Assembly: GCA_030609605.1 (NCBI GenBank)
Contig: JAUWBY010000013.1
Location: 1-18,450 of the forward strand
Direction of reading: 5' to 3'
From: Candidatus Eiseniibacteriota bacterium
GTDB taxonomy: Bacteria; Joyebacterota; Joyebacteria; Joyebacterales; Joyebacteraceae
DNA: 18,450 nt
In this document: piece after piece, positions 1 through 8,525 of the stretch
Layout: every line of letters starts with the position of its first letter
Numbering within the stretch: position 1 is the first letter of the stretch
Notes under the pieces: model-generated
The model's database searches: none
What the model was told of the DNA's origin: nothing
The model's input: the letters and a program-made list of their open reading frames with translations, nothing else
Made by a program: the position numbers and the translations under genes

Positions 1-19
1 CTGTGCTATACTGCTCCAT
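1..19 (-). CDS. 5' end of a minus-strand gene running off the left edge
   Basis: On the minus strand an ATG at 19-17 opens a frame reading Met-Glu-Gln-Tyr-Ser-Thr before the window ends. It is preceded by AAAGGAG (minus strand, positions 33-27) with a 7-nt spacer, an excellent Shine-Dalgarno arrangement. Only six codons are visible, so the product cannot be named. The start is supported only by the ribosome binding site and by the lack of any better gene in the left 560 bases. It could also be a chance match or a short leader peptide. Confidence 0.4.
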
Positions 20-102
20 GGTCGGGCTCCTTTCTGAGAGCTTGCCTCTCATGTGGCTCTGGTCCGCAACGACCAACCCACGATAAAGGATCGAGCCCGA
101 CC
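20..102 (-). promoter_or_regulatory. Folded leader with sequestered SD (candidate cis-regulatory RNA)
   Basis: Seen in sequence: the perfect 10-base inverted repeat GGTCGGGCTC (20-29) / GAGCCCGACC (93-102) closes an 83-nt segment. Inside are a hairpin TGAGAG/CTCTCA (35-40 with 46-51) and a second stem, GTGG/CCAC (53-56 with 78-81), enclosing TGGTC/GACCA (60-64 with 71-75). On the minus strand this makes a three-way junction. The 3' arm of the closing stem lies directly before the ATG at 19 and includes the GAG of the ribosome binding site, so closing it would hide the start. I do not recognise a known riboswitch, SRP RNA, tRNA or hammerhead core. A regulatory role is inference. Confidence 0.4.
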
Positions 103-120
103 GTTCCATATGGTCTAGCC

Positions 121-139
121 GTGGGGGCTCCGGCCCCAC
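121..139. repeat. GC-rich hairpin GTGGGG/CCCCAC
   Basis: A 6-bp perfect stem (121-126 with 134-139) has a 7-nt loop. It lacks a T tract on either side, so it is not a standard intrinsic terminator. It sits just upstream (minus-strand sense) of the folded leader at 20-102 and may be part of the same RNA. Confidence 0.4.
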
Positions 140-158
140 AAATAGGACGTTATAGCGA

Positions 159-200
159 GACGAGCGCGTCGAGGAGGCAATGCTCCTTGACGCGCTCGTC
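159..200. repeat. 18-bp near-perfect hairpin
   Basis: The left arm (159-176) begins GACGAGCGCGTC and continues GAGGAG. The right arm (183-200) is CTCCTT followed by GACGCGCTCGTC. Seventeen pairs are Watson-Crick and one is G-T, closing a 6-nt loop GCAATG. It is the strongest stem in the window. No T run follows on either strand, which argues against a simple terminator. It could be an attenuator or structured RNA element of the minus-strand leader, an RNase processing site, or a small palindromic repeat. Confidence 0.6.
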
Positions 201-208
201 AAATTATG

Positions 209-224
209 CTAAGATTTCTCTTAG
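209..224. repeat. Short hairpin CTAAGA/TCTTAG
   Basis: A perfect 6-bp stem (209-214 with 219-224) closes a TTTC loop, 8 bases from the 18-bp hairpin. It is AT-rich, unlike its neighbours. It may be an operator or the start of the folded leader; there is no direct evidence for either. Confidence 0.3.
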
Positions 225-563
225 TGTAGTAAGTACAATTCGGTCAACATTCGTATCCGCCAGCTGCACCATGGGAGAAACACCGCTTACCAGACTGCTA
301 CCGTGTCAGCAAATCGACATTGTGCTCGCCTGAGTGATCAGGTGGACGCCCGCCATGCGCTGGACCGCACATGATGAGGGCAGAGATCGATGATCACCTG
401 GCGTATCGCGAAGGCGAAGTCCAACGGTAGCTTTGAGTGCGGTGATGCTCATGCGTTGTCCCCGCGCGACTTGCACCGGGATCGGGCGTTCAACAACATG
501 CTTCGATCCCGTTCTCATCCCAAGCCCTTGAGACCAGAAACACAAGCAGTGAAGGAGGAAACG
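225..563. other. Non-coding stretch upstream of the C25 protease
   Basis: No convincing gene is present; short frames here are Arg/Ser-rich and lack ribosome binding sites. TACAAT at 234-239 resembles a plus-strand -10 element but has no good -35. On the minus strand TTGACC (249-244) resembles a -35 without a convincing -10. A perfect 8-bp inverted repeat, CGGGATCG (477-484) / CGATCCCG (504-511), lies about 50 bases before the protease start and would form a hairpin in its leader. Confidence 0.4.
552..558 (+). promoter_or_regulatory. Ribosome binding site fixing the C25 protease start
   Basis: AAGGAGG ends 5 bases before the ATG at 564 and is followed by a clear signal peptide. This selects 564 over the upstream in-frame ATG at 390, which has no signal peptide after it and no comparable site. 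Confidence 0.8.
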
Positions 564-3500
564 ATGACCCTCAGATTGGCGGCTCACCCCTTGGCTCTCT
601 GTCTGATCGTGTTGGCCGCCCTCTCGGCGGCGGCGACAGGCCCGTCCGTGGATCTCCTTGTTGACGCATCACAGGTTGAGATCCTGCAAGAGGATGGTTT
701 TTCGAGGCTTGTTCTGGAAGGGCATCGTTCGCTCGCCGAGGTCGGCGCGCCCTCCATTCCCGCGAGAGTCGTCCACTTCGTGATCCCGGTGGACATGGCG
801 GTGGAAGATATCGTTATCTCGTTCACAGTCGAGGAAGAGCTGCCAGGCATCCACAGGGTTCACCCCGCTCAGCCCGAGGTTCCCACCGGCGGGACCCTAC
901 GGTGGGTCGATCCGGACACCTCGATCTACGGCAGCGACGCCATCTACCCTGCGGAGCGCGCGGTCTTTCTGGGTGACGGATACCTTGGTGGCTATCACAT
1001 CGCCAGCATCGCCCTCTACCCTCTCAGATACCGACCGCTCTCCGGCAAACTCGTCCTCACGACCGACCTTTCCACACGTATCGAGCTTGCGGCGGATGTC
1101 GATCGGTCGGCGCCTCGCCACAGGGTGACGGCGCACTCGGATGAACTCTATCGCAGCATCGTACGGGACCTCGTTGAGAATCCAGAGGACGTGGACGTGT
1201 TCGCAAAGCAGTCGGTTGAGGTACTGGACGGGATGGGTCCCGGTCCGTTCATGCCTCGGCACAGCCCCTCTCTTGAGGGAAGTCTTGTCGAGTACGTCAT
1301 CATCACAAATGAGGAGCTTGAGCCATACTTCCAGGACCTCGCCGACTGGAAGACGAAGAAGGGTGTGCCGGCCGTTGTGAAGACTATCTCGTGGATCAAC
1401 GCCAACTACCCTGGCGGCAGCGACACGGCGGAACGGATGCGACTGTTCATTCAGGATGCCTTTGCATCTTGGGGAACAACGTACGTGCTTCTGGGCGGCG
1501 ACACGAACATCGTTCCGATTCGCTTCATATGGACTTCCTACTATGGAGGGTGGGAGATCTCGACAGACCTGTACTACAGCGACCTCGACGGCAACTGGAA
1601 TGACGACGGCGACAGTGCCTTCGGCGAGGGGTACGGGGGTCCCATATCCCCGGGCGACAGCTTGGATCTCTATCCCGACGTCTTCGTGGGAAGAGCCTCG
1701 GTCACGAACACATTCGAAGCCGAGACGTTCGTGGACAAGACCCTTTCGTACACAATGACACCAGATCCCATCTTCGCTGAGAGGAACCTGTTTCTCGCGG
1801 AGGTTCTGTTCCCGTACGACTGGGAGCCGGGCCAACTGGTAAACAACGATGGCGCCGAGCACGTTGTGGAACCAATGCTGCATCTCGTTCCGCCGGCCGT
1901 CCATGTGTCTCGTGTCTACCAGAACTACGAGCCATTCCCAGGTTCTTACCCTCTGAACAGCGACTCGATGATCGACTCGCTCGAGTGCGGCTACAACATC
2001 ATCTCGCACGTTGGCCACGGCAACAAAGACATCATGAGGGCGGGACGCAACAACTATGTCGGGATACAACACGTTGACGCTCTCACGAATGGAATCGACA
2101 AGTCGGGCCTTATCTGGATGCTCAACTGCACATCGACCGCTGTTGAGTACGACTGTATCGCGGAGCACATGTTCAGCAATCCTAGCGGGGGCGTGGCGTT
2201 TGTCTACGGTCCGACGAGATTCTGTTTCCCGACCACGGCAAAGAATTACTACTACTCATGGTTCGAGTATCTCTACGCGTTCGATGCGACTCGCGCTGGA
2301 GTTGCCAGCGCGATGTGCAAGGTCCCTTATGTCGCTGAATCGGCCTACAACAACACGAACCGCTGGACTCAGATGAGCTTCGTTCTGCTTGGAGATCCGG
2401 AGGCCAGACTCTGGACCGGAAGACCGACCAACATGGTGGTTGTACACAACGGCACCGTGCCACTAGGTCTGGTTGACCTGACAGTAACAGTCTCAAACCC
2501 GGCGGCGGTCGACAGCGCGCTTGTGTGCGTTGTCAAGGACGGCGAGGTCTATGCCACGGCCCTCACGAATGCGTCCGGTCAGGCACTGCTTTCATTCGCT
2601 CCGCTGACAACCGGTTCGATGACGATCACTGTCACGGCTGCCAACCAGCTGCCGTACGAGGACACGATCGTCGTCACCTCATCGGCCGGGCCATATGTTA
2701 CCATGAGATCGATCACACTCGATGATGACGCGGCAGCACCAAGTGACGGGAATGCTAACGGCCTCCCTGAAGCAGGTGAGAGCATCGAGATCGGCATGCT
2801 CATAGGAAACGCCGGCCAGACTCAGGCAACTGCTGTGACCGTGACACTCACGAGTGCCGACCCGGCGATCATGATCATTGATGGAACGGAGTACATTGGT
2901 GACATCGCGGCGACGAGCGAGATGCCGCTGGCGGCTCCGTTCGCGATCACGATTGCCGACACGTGTCCCAACGAGTACGAGGCAGTTCTTGAGATCGAGT
3001 TCTCTGAGGCAACGCGTCTCTCGTGGACCAGTAGCTACACGCTCCGCGTATTCCGTCCGATCCCGGTCCAGCTCAGGAACTACGCGAGCGACGACGGGAA
3101 CGGCGACGGGATCCCCGATGTCGGCGAGCATCTCACTCTGACGATCGGGGTACTCAATGATGGTAACGGCGATGCCGATCTGGTCACAGGAACCCTCCGC
3201 TACCCTGGTGCCGAGGTAGTTGTCACCGACAGCACCGACAGTTGGGGCGACATCGCGGCAGGCCAAGCGATGACAGGCACAGGTGGTTTCGGATTCGACG
3301 TCATATCGGCCGTGACGCAACCATTCAAACTCGTGCTTTCAGACGAGGACGACAAGACCTGGACGCTTCTTTTCGATCTCACGCCTCCCGGGAAACCTCT
3401 CGACCTTGAAGGACGCGTCAAGTCCACGACGATCTATCTCACGTGGAGCCCCACGGACGACGCGGACCTCTGGGGATACAACGTCTACCGTGCCGAACAC

Positions 3501-5297
3501 CAAGCGGGACCCTACACACAGGCCAACGACGGTACTGTCGAACTCATCTCCTACTTCGGGGATGCCGGCCTGGACGAGAACACTCGTTACTACTACGAGG
3601 TCGCGGCAATCGACTCGTCCGGCAACGAAAGCGACCACTCGGACGTTCTCGAGATGACCACGAACCCGCCGAGTCAGCCCGGCTGGCCACTCGCCGGCGG
3701 CGAATTCATCTACGGGACACCAGTGGTCGTTGACATCGATCTCGACGGCGACCTTGAGCTCCTCGTGGGTGCCGGTAATATCTACTGCTGGCATCACGAC
3801 GGCATCGAGTACCACGACGGCGACGGCGACCCGAGGACCGAAGGCATCTATGAGATCGATGGGCAGGGAGGCTACAGATCCTCAATAGCCGTGGGCGAGA
3901 TGGACGGTGACCCCTACCCGGAGATCGTCTGTGCCGCGTGGGGCAACGTGGGTGACCCGGACCCGGCATACGAGGTCTTCGTCTGGAACGCAGAGGATGC
4001 CACCGTGCTCGATGGGTGGCCGAAGACGACAGCCAAGCTCTGCTGGGCAACGCCTGCTCTCGGCGACATCGACCATGACGGGCTTGACGACGTCGTTATA
4101 CCCTGTGCCGACGGTTACATCTATGCTTGGAGTGCGGATGGGACCGAACTGATAGACGGAGACAACAACCCGACAACGGACGGTGTTTTCGCTAACCTGA
4201 GGGCTTCGTGGGCCTACGGTTCAGCCGTCATCGTCGATCTGGACGGTGATCACAACCTCGACATACTGGCCCCATCACGCGCAGACAGCATCTACTGCTT
4301 CAATGCCGACGGCACGGCGGTCCCGGGCTGGCCCGCCCGCATATCAGGAAGGGCGATCGCATCCCCCTGCGTCGCCGACCTGGACGGCGATGGGGACCTC
4401 GAGGTGGTGGCCACCGCGGATGGCGATTCTCTGTGGATATACGATCATCAAGGCAACGTTCTTCCCGGCTGGCCGAAGAGTGTCGACGTGGGAGGCGGCG
4501 CTTACGACGGCGACTTCCCTCCATCTCCGACTGTCGCCGACATCACGGGCAACGGCGAGCTTGAGATCATTCAGGCCGATGTGGAGGGACAGATCTACGT
4601 CTGGACCTGGTACGGTGCACTGCTCCCGGGCTGGCCACAGGCAATGGATGATCGCACCAACTCGAGCCCTGCAGTCGGCGACATCGACGGCGATAGCGGC
4701 TGGGAAATCATCATCGGCTGCAACAGTGGCAAGATCTACGCCTTCGACGACGACGGGGATATCCTGGACGGTTGGCCGATCCAGACTGATGCCGAGGTTC
4801 TCTGCACGCCGACCCTCGTCGACCTCGATCGTGACGGCGACGTGGAGGTCATCGTCTCGGGCATGGACACCAACATATACGTCTGGGACGTCGAGGGTGA
4901 CTACGACTACGGTGACGGCGTCCAGTGGGCGACGTTCCGGCAGAACTTCCACCGGAACGGCTTCTTCGGATATGAGGAGCCCGTCAGCGTACACGACGGA
5001 GGAATTCCGGCACACGGCAGAATGGTCCTGGAACAGAACTTCCCGAATCCGTTCAATCCGACCACGACCATCGCGTTTCACGTGCCGGATGGTGGTGCTG
5101 TGATAGAGCTCGGCGTTTTCAATGTCGCTGGTGAGCGCATCCGGATGCTCCTTGCGGAGGAAATGTCTCCCGGACGGAAGACAGTGACGTGGAACGGACT
5201 CGACGACAGCGGAGAGTCCGTCTCCTCGGGCATCTACTTCGTGAAGCTCGCATCCGACGCCGCTGCCTTAACGAAGAAGGTAGTTCTGCTGAAGTAG
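564..5297 (+). CDS. Secreted C25 (gingipain-type) Cys protease with FN3, VCBS propeller and FlgD-like sorting domain
   Basis: This is a 1577-aa exported protease. Residues 1-24 are a signal peptide with a Leu/Ala core. An N-terminal propeptide-like region follows, then the C25 catalytic domain from about residue 240 (VEYVIIT) to about 620. The probable catalytic His485 is in VGHGN and Cys522 in LNCTS, a spacing close to that in gingipains. Next are two or three Ig/CARDB-like segments (about 625-935), one fibronectin type III domain (about 940-1035), and a beta-propeller (about 1040-1460) with eight Asp-rich calcium-type motifs such as DLDGDGDLE and six GWP motifs. The tail (about 1490-1577) is a FlgD-like Ig fold with NFPNPFNPTT, ending KKVVLLK, as in type A sorting domains of type IX-like secretion. 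The gene stands alone, ending at a strong hairpin. The protease call is firm; secretion route and substrate are inferred. Confidence 0.9.
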   Translation: MTLRLAAHPLALCLIVLAALSAAATGPSVDLLVDASQVEILQEDGFSRLVLEGHRSLAEVGAPSIPARVVHFVIPVDMAVEDIVISFTVEEELPGIHRVHPAQPEVPTGGTLRWVDPDTSIYGSDAIYPAERAVFLGDGYLGGYHIASIALYPLRYRPLSGKLVLTTDLSTRIELAADVDRSAPRHRVTAHSDELYRSIVRDLVENPEDVDVFAKQSVEVLDGMGPGPFMPRHSPSLEGSLVEYVIITNEELEPYFQDLADWKTKKGVPAVVKTISWINANYPGGSDTAERMRLFIQDAFASWGTTYVLLGGDTNIVPIRFIWTSYYGGWEISTDLYYSDLDGNWNDDGDSAFGEGYGGPISPGDSLDLYPDVFVGRASVTNTFEAETFVDKTLSYTMTPDPIFAERNLFLAEVLFPYDWEPGQLVNNDGAEHVVEPMLHLVPPAVHVSRVYQNYEPFPGSYPLNSDSMIDSLECGYNIISHVGHGNKDIMRAGRNNYVGIQHVDALTNGIDKSGLIWMLNCTSTAVEYDCIAEHMFSNPSGGVAFVYGPTRFCFPTTAKNYYYSWFEYLYAFDATRAGVASAMCKVPYVAESAYNNTNRWTQMSFVLLGDPEARLWTGRPTNMVVVHNGTVPLGLVDLTVTVSNPAAVDSALVCVVKDGEVYATALTNASGQALLSFAPLTTGSMTITVTAANQLPYEDTIVVTSSAGPYVTMRSITLDDDAAAPSDGNANGLPEAGESIEIGMLIGNAGQTQATAVTVTLTSADPAIMIIDGTEYIGDIAATSEMPLAAPFAITIADTCPNEYEAVLEIEFSEATRLSWTSSYTLRVFRPIPVQLRNYASDDGNGDGIPDVGEHLTLTIGVLNDGNGDADLVTGTLRYPGAEVVVTDSTDSWGDIAAGQAMTGTGGFGFDVISAVTQPFKLVLSDEDDKTWTLLFDLTPPGKPLDLEGRVKSTTIYLTWSPTDDADLWGYNVYRAEHQAGPYTQANDGTVELISYFGDAGLDENTRYYYEVAAIDSSGNESDHSDVLEMTTNPPSQPGWPLAGGEFIYGTPVVVDIDLDGDLELLVGAGNIYCWHHDGIEYHDGDGDPRTEGIYEIDGQGGYRSSIAVGEMDGDPYPEIVCAAWGNVGDPDPAYEVFVWNAEDATVLDGWPKTTAKLCWATPALGDIDHDGLDDVVIPCADGYIYAWSADGTELIDGDNNPTTDGVFANLRASWAYGSAVIVDLDGDHNLDILAPSRADSIYCFNADGTAVPGWPARISGRAIASPCVADLDGDGDLEVVATADGDSLWIYDHQGNVLPGWPKSVDVGGGAYDGDFPPSPTVADITGNGELEIIQADVEGQIYVWTWYGALLPGWPQAMDDRTNSSPAVGDIDGDSGWEIIIGCNSGKIYAFDDDGDILDGWPIQTDAEVLCTPTLVDLDRDGDVEVIVSGMDTNIYVWDVEGDYDYGDGVQWATFRQNFHRNGFFGYEEPVSVHDGGIPAHGRMVLEQNFPNPFNPTTTIAFHVPDGGAVIELGVFNVAGERIRMLLAEEMSPGRKTVTWNGLDDSGESVSSGIYFVKLASDAAALTKKVVLLK

Positions 5298-5363
5298 ACT
5301 CGGCGGGATCGGGACCCACGGGCGGCCACTGCGGCCGACATGGCCACGTGTGGTATGACAGAC

Positions 5364-5396
5364 AGAAGGGCCGGGCGCAATCTGCCCGGCCCTTCT
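5364..5396. terminator. Bidirectional terminator-like hairpin between convergent genes
   Basis: AGAAGGGCCGGGC (5364-5376) pairs perfectly with GCCCGGCCCTTCT (5384-5396): 13 bp with a 7-nt loop. It lies 66 bases past the protease stop and 71 bases past the ABC-F stop on the other strand. Neither side has a strong T tract, so it may act as a barrier or 3'-end stabiliser more than a classical intrinsic terminator. Confidence 0.7.
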
Positions 5397-5467
5397 GCGA
5401 TTCATGTCCGACCGATCCGTCTATCGAGCGTTGCACTTGTAGGGCGACAACGGTGCGAAGGACGCCA

Positions 5468-7474
5468 TCAGTCCTCGAGTTCAGCCCAGATCCGGTAGAA
5501 CTCATCAACCCTCTGCCGGATCGTCTTCTGCTCATTCGAGAGCGTCTTGATCTTCATCCCGTCGCCGTAGACCGCTGGGTCCGCCAGCGCGATCAGGATT
5601 TCCTCAAGCCGCCTCTCCCCACTCTCGATCTCATCCTGAAGCGTTTGCCTTCTTCTACGGCGCTCCTTCTCCGGCTTCGAAACCTTCTGCCTCTCCTCGG
5701 CCTCGCGGCGCTTCTGTTCTTTGCTCTTGGGTCCACCACTCCTTCGCTTGCCGGCCTTTGTCGGATCTTCGCCATTCGAACTTCCACGGGGCTGCGAGTC
5801 CCCGTGTGACGTGCGTGGACCTCTTGCAGCCCCGGCGCTTCCTCCACGTGAGGTGTCTCTCTCTTCTGCCTCACGCTTCTTGGACCACAGGTAATCACTG
5901 TACGTGCCGATATACGTCAGGAGTTCTCCGCCGTCAACCTCGATGACCTTGGTGGCTATCGCGTCCATGAATGCCCGGTCGTGCGATACGAAGCAAATCG
6001 TGCCCTCGAATCGAGATAGAGCTCCCTCGAGAACCTCTCGCGATGCGACGTCGAGATGGTTTGTCGGCTCATCCAGGAGGAGCAGATTGGCAGGTCTGAG
6101 CAGCATCTTGGCGAACGCCAAGCGGCTCTTCTCTCCACCCGAGAGCACGCGCACTCGCTTGTCGATGTCACTGCCGGTGAACATGAATGCACCTGCCAGG
6201 CCGCGGAGCCTCGGACGCATATCGTTGGGAGAAACGGTCTCAAGTTCTCCCAGCACGGTGTTGCCAAGATTGAGATCCTTGGCCGGATTCTGACCGAAGT
6301 ACTGCATCGTGATGTTGTGTCCAAGTCTTCTTTCACCGCGCGTGATCGGAACCCGATCGGCGATTATCTTCATCAGCGTGGACTTGCCGGCGCCATTCAC
6401 GCCGACGAGCGCCACGCGGTCTCCCCTGATGATCTCGAAGTCAATGCCGTCGAAAACGATATTGTCACCGTATGACTGATGAACCCCCTTCAAGGAAACC
6501 GTGACCGCGCCTCCCCGTGCAGGCTGGGGGAAATTGAAGTGTATCGCCTTGGTGCTCCGTGGGATCTCTGTGAGTTCGATGCGCGCGATCATCTTCTCGC
6601 GACTGTGAACGAGCGCTGCCTTCTTCTTGTCGCCCTTCCACCTATCTACGAATCGCTGGAGATGCGCGATCCTCCGCTCCTCCTGCCGTCGAGTGGATAT
6701 CAGCACATCACGTTGTTTTTCGCGTTGCTCGAGGAAGGACGTGTAGCCTCCCGTGTAGTCGGAGATTCCCGTGGAGCTCAGCTCACTGATGCGGGAGGCA
6801 ACGCGATCCAGGAATGAGCGATCATGAGAAACGAGCACCACAGCTCCAGGATACGTCGACAGATACTCCTCAAGCCAGATGATGGACTCGAGATCCAGAT
6901 GATTCGTAGGCTCATCAAGGAGAAGTACAGTCGGTTCTGCCAGAAGGAGCTTCGCGAGCGCGATCCGCATCTGCCACCCGCCACTGAACTCCTCCGTCAT
7001 CCTCCCGTGGTCCTCCTGCGTGAATCCGAGACCGGACAGGACCTCTGCAACACGGGTCTCGATCTCGAAGCCTCCCATCACATCGAAGCGGTGCTGGAGA
7101 TCGGCATACTCCCGCATGACGCGGGTATGCTCTTTCCCATCCGGATCCGTATCTGCCATGAGATGCTCGAGCTCGCGCATGCGCACTTCCATCCCCGGGA
7201 GCTCGCTGCGGACAGTCATCAACTCATCGAACAGCGTGCGTCCCGATACGGTCAGTTCCTCCTGAGGCAGGTACCCATACGTCGTGCCCTTCGAAGCGGA
7301 AATGGTTCCGACATCGACTCCTATCTCCCGTTTGATCAATCGGAGGAGCGTAGTCTTGCCACAGCCGTTCGGCCCTACGAGACCGACGCGATCCCGGTCC
7401 CCAACGCGCCAGTTGAGGTTCCGGAACAGGGGCGTTCCGCCAAAGGAGATGCTGATTCCGCTCAGGAGTATCAT
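5468..7474 (-). CDS. ABC-F family ATPase (ribosome-associated type)
   Basis: This 668-aa protein has two ABC ATPase domains and no membrane segment, as in the ABC-F family, whose members act on the ribosome E site in translation rescue or antibiotic protection. Domain 1 has Walker A GPNGCGKTT (Lys40), signature FSGGWQ (about 165) and Walker B plus D-loop LLLDEPTNHLD. A charged helical linker (about 245-325), the tRNA-contacting arm, follows. Domain 2 has Walker A GVNGAGKST (Lys364), signature LSGGEK (444-449) and LLLLDEPTNHLD. The C-terminus (about 545-668) is a Lys/Arg/Glu-rich coiled coil like that of Uup/YdiF-type members. The ATG at 7474 follows GAGGGAAGG. The gene is single, diverging from the eIF-2B-like gene and converging on the protease. 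The subfamily, and whether it affects drug resistance, cannot be decided by eye. Confidence 0.93.
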   Translation of the reverse strand: MILLSGISISFGGTPLFRNLNWRVGDRDRVGLVGPNGCGKTTLLRLIKREIGVDVGTISASKGTTYGYLPQEELTVSGRTLFDELMTVRSELPGMEVRMRELEHLMADTDPDGKEHTRVMREYADLQHRFDVMGGFEIETRVAEVLSGLGFTQEDHGRMTEEFSGGWQMRIALAKLLLAEPTVLLLDEPTNHLDLESIIWLEEYLSTYPGAVVLVSHDRSFLDRVASRISELSSTGISDYTGGYTSFLEQREKQRDVLISTRRQEERRIAHLQRFVDRWKGDKKKAALVHSREKMIARIELTEIPRSTKAIHFNFPQPARGGAVTVSLKGVHQSYGDNIVFDGIDFEIIRGDRVALVGVNGAGKSTLMKIIADRVPITRGERRLGHNITMQYFGQNPAKDLNLGNTVLGELETVSPNDMRPRLRGLAGAFMFTGSDIDKRVRVLSGGEKSRLAFAKMLLRPANLLLLDEPTNHLDVASREVLEGALSRFEGTICFVSHDRAFMDAIATKVIEVDGGELLTYIGTYSDYLWSKKREAEERDTSRGGSAGAARGPRTSHGDSQPRGSSNGEDPTKAGKRRSGGPKSKEQKRREAEERQKVSKPEKERRRRRQTLQDEIESGERRLEEILIALADPAVYGDGMKIKTLSNEQKTIRQRVDEFYRIWAELED

Positions 7475-7512
7475 GCGCTGCCTTCCCTCAAGAAGAACTC
7501 TGTGAACTTTTG

Positions 7513-7522
7513 TAGTATACTA
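7513..7522. promoter_or_regulatory. Palindromic TATACT -10-like element in divergent promoter region
   Basis: The 10-base palindrome TAGTATACTA places a TATACT -10-like hexamer on both strands (7516-7521 plus, 7519-7514 minus) between the divergent ABC-F and eIF-2B-like genes. No good -35 is seen on either side. It is the only AT-rich spot in the 130-base gap. Confidence 0.35.
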
Positions 7523-7604
7523 TGAATCGTGGCGCCGCATCCAGTATCGTCGCCCCGCGCCGCACTCAGGCTTTCATCATGCCCTTCCACATACGGAGGT
7601 CGCC

Positions 7605-8525
7605 ATGTTCGAACAGCTGGCACTGGATTCTACTTCGGGCGCTTCCGCGATCATGCGGGCGGCCGCCCTCGAGATGGCCGAAATGGCCGAGGCCTCAAGG
7701 GCAACCGATCCGGGAGAGTTCTGGGAGGAGCTGACGACCGCTTGCGCGGACCTCGCCAGCGCCAAGCGGGAGATGGCGCCGGTTATTAACCTCGCCGGCG
7801 AGATCCTCTCAGCCACCCAGCGTGTAGTTCTCTCCGGGCTCGGCATGGAAGCTCTGAGAGGGACGGTCGCGATGGCGTGCGAGCGGGCCATCGAACGTTC
7901 GGAAATGGCAACCGAGCGCGTCGGGCGGGAGGGATGCGAGCTTGTAGAGGATGGCGTCACTATCGCGACGCTCAGTACGAGCGAGTGTGTACTTGCGGTC
8001 TTGCGGCAGGCTCACGAGTCGGGAAGGGATTTCCGTGTCCTCATGTCTGAGTCGCGCCCGATCCTGGAAGGCGTGGCGCAGGCCCGTCTGATATCGGCTC
8101 TGGGAATCGACGTCGTCCTCGTCGTGGACGCCGCCCTTCCCCACCGCGTGTTTGAATGTGGACTCGTACTCATTGGCGCCGACAGCGTGACGTCAAAGGA
8201 GATCGTGGGCAAGACGGGCGCCTACCCTCTTGCGCTCGCAGCCAGGGAACATGATGTACCCATGGTTGCGGCAGCTCCCCTGGATCGGTTCATCCCTGAA
8301 GCGCTCGCAGGGAGCCGGAACCGCCTCGCCGATCCGAACCAGATCCTCAGCGACCCGCCGGCCGGCCTCACCGTCGAGAACGGCTACTTTGAGACCGTCC
8401 CGCTCGACCTAGTGAGATCCGTGATCACGGAGAAGGGGATTCTCGGCCGCACGGAGATCGAGGAGCGGCTCCGCAGCTGTCCCGTAGCCCCTGCACTTCT
8501 GCAGATCCTCTTCCCCCGGAAGTAG
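7605..8525 (+). CDS. eIF-2B alpha/beta/delta-like protein (MtnA / R15P isomerase superfamily)
   Basis: This 306-aa soluble protein has a helical N-terminal half and a C-terminal Rossmann-like domain of the eIF-2B/MtnA fold. Family motifs are MSESRPILEG (about 148-157), GADSVTSKEIVGKTGAY (about 191-207) and LAAREHDVPMVAAAP. Relatives include eukaryotic eIF-2B regulatory subunits, methylthioribose-1-phosphate isomerase and archaeal ribose-1,5-bisphosphate isomerase. Asp193 in GAD matches the catalytic Asp of the isomerases. By eye, the catalytic Cys (THCNS in archaeal enzymes) is replaced by Ser124 in ATLSTS, so isomerase activity by the usual mechanism is doubtful. The start follows CGGAGG. 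Bacterial members are usually annotated only as initiation factor 2B-like. The neighbour downstream is lat. Confidence 0.8.
   Translation: MFEQLALDSTSGASAIMRAAALEMAEMAEASRATDPGEFWEELTTACADLASAKREMAPVINLAGEILSATQRVVLSGLGMEALRGTVAMACERAIERSEMATERVGREGCELVEDGVTIATLSTSECVLAVLRQAHESGRDFRVLMSESRPILEGVAQARLISALGIDVVLVVDAALPHRVFECGLVLIGADSVTSKEIVGKTGAYPLALAAREHDVPMVAAAPLDRFIPEALAGSRNRLADPNQILSDPPAGLTVENGYFETVPLDLVRSVITEKGILGRTEIEERLRSCPVAPALLQILFPRK

Noticed and set aside
20..102. tRNA, SRP RNA or hammerhead ribozyme
   Set aside because: There is no T-loop GTTC, no SRP GGAAGGA-type core and no CTGANGA/GAAA hammerhead core; only the stem layout is similar.
1..333. Plus-strand frame open from the left edge to a TGA at 331-333
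   Set aside because: The translation is rich in Ser/Arg/Thr with no family-like stretch, runs through three strong hairpins, and conflicts with a well-supported minus-strand start at 19.
897..2168. Minus-strand 423-aa open frame inside the C25 protease
   Set aside because: It is an antisense shadow of a clearly real gene, rich in Val/Arg/Asp as expected from the opposite strand of GC-rich coding DNA, with no recognisable motif.
6824..7525. Plus-strand 233-aa open frame opposite the ABC-F gene
   Set aside because: It lies antisense to the Walker A and linker regions of an intact ABC-F protein and shows no independent motif.
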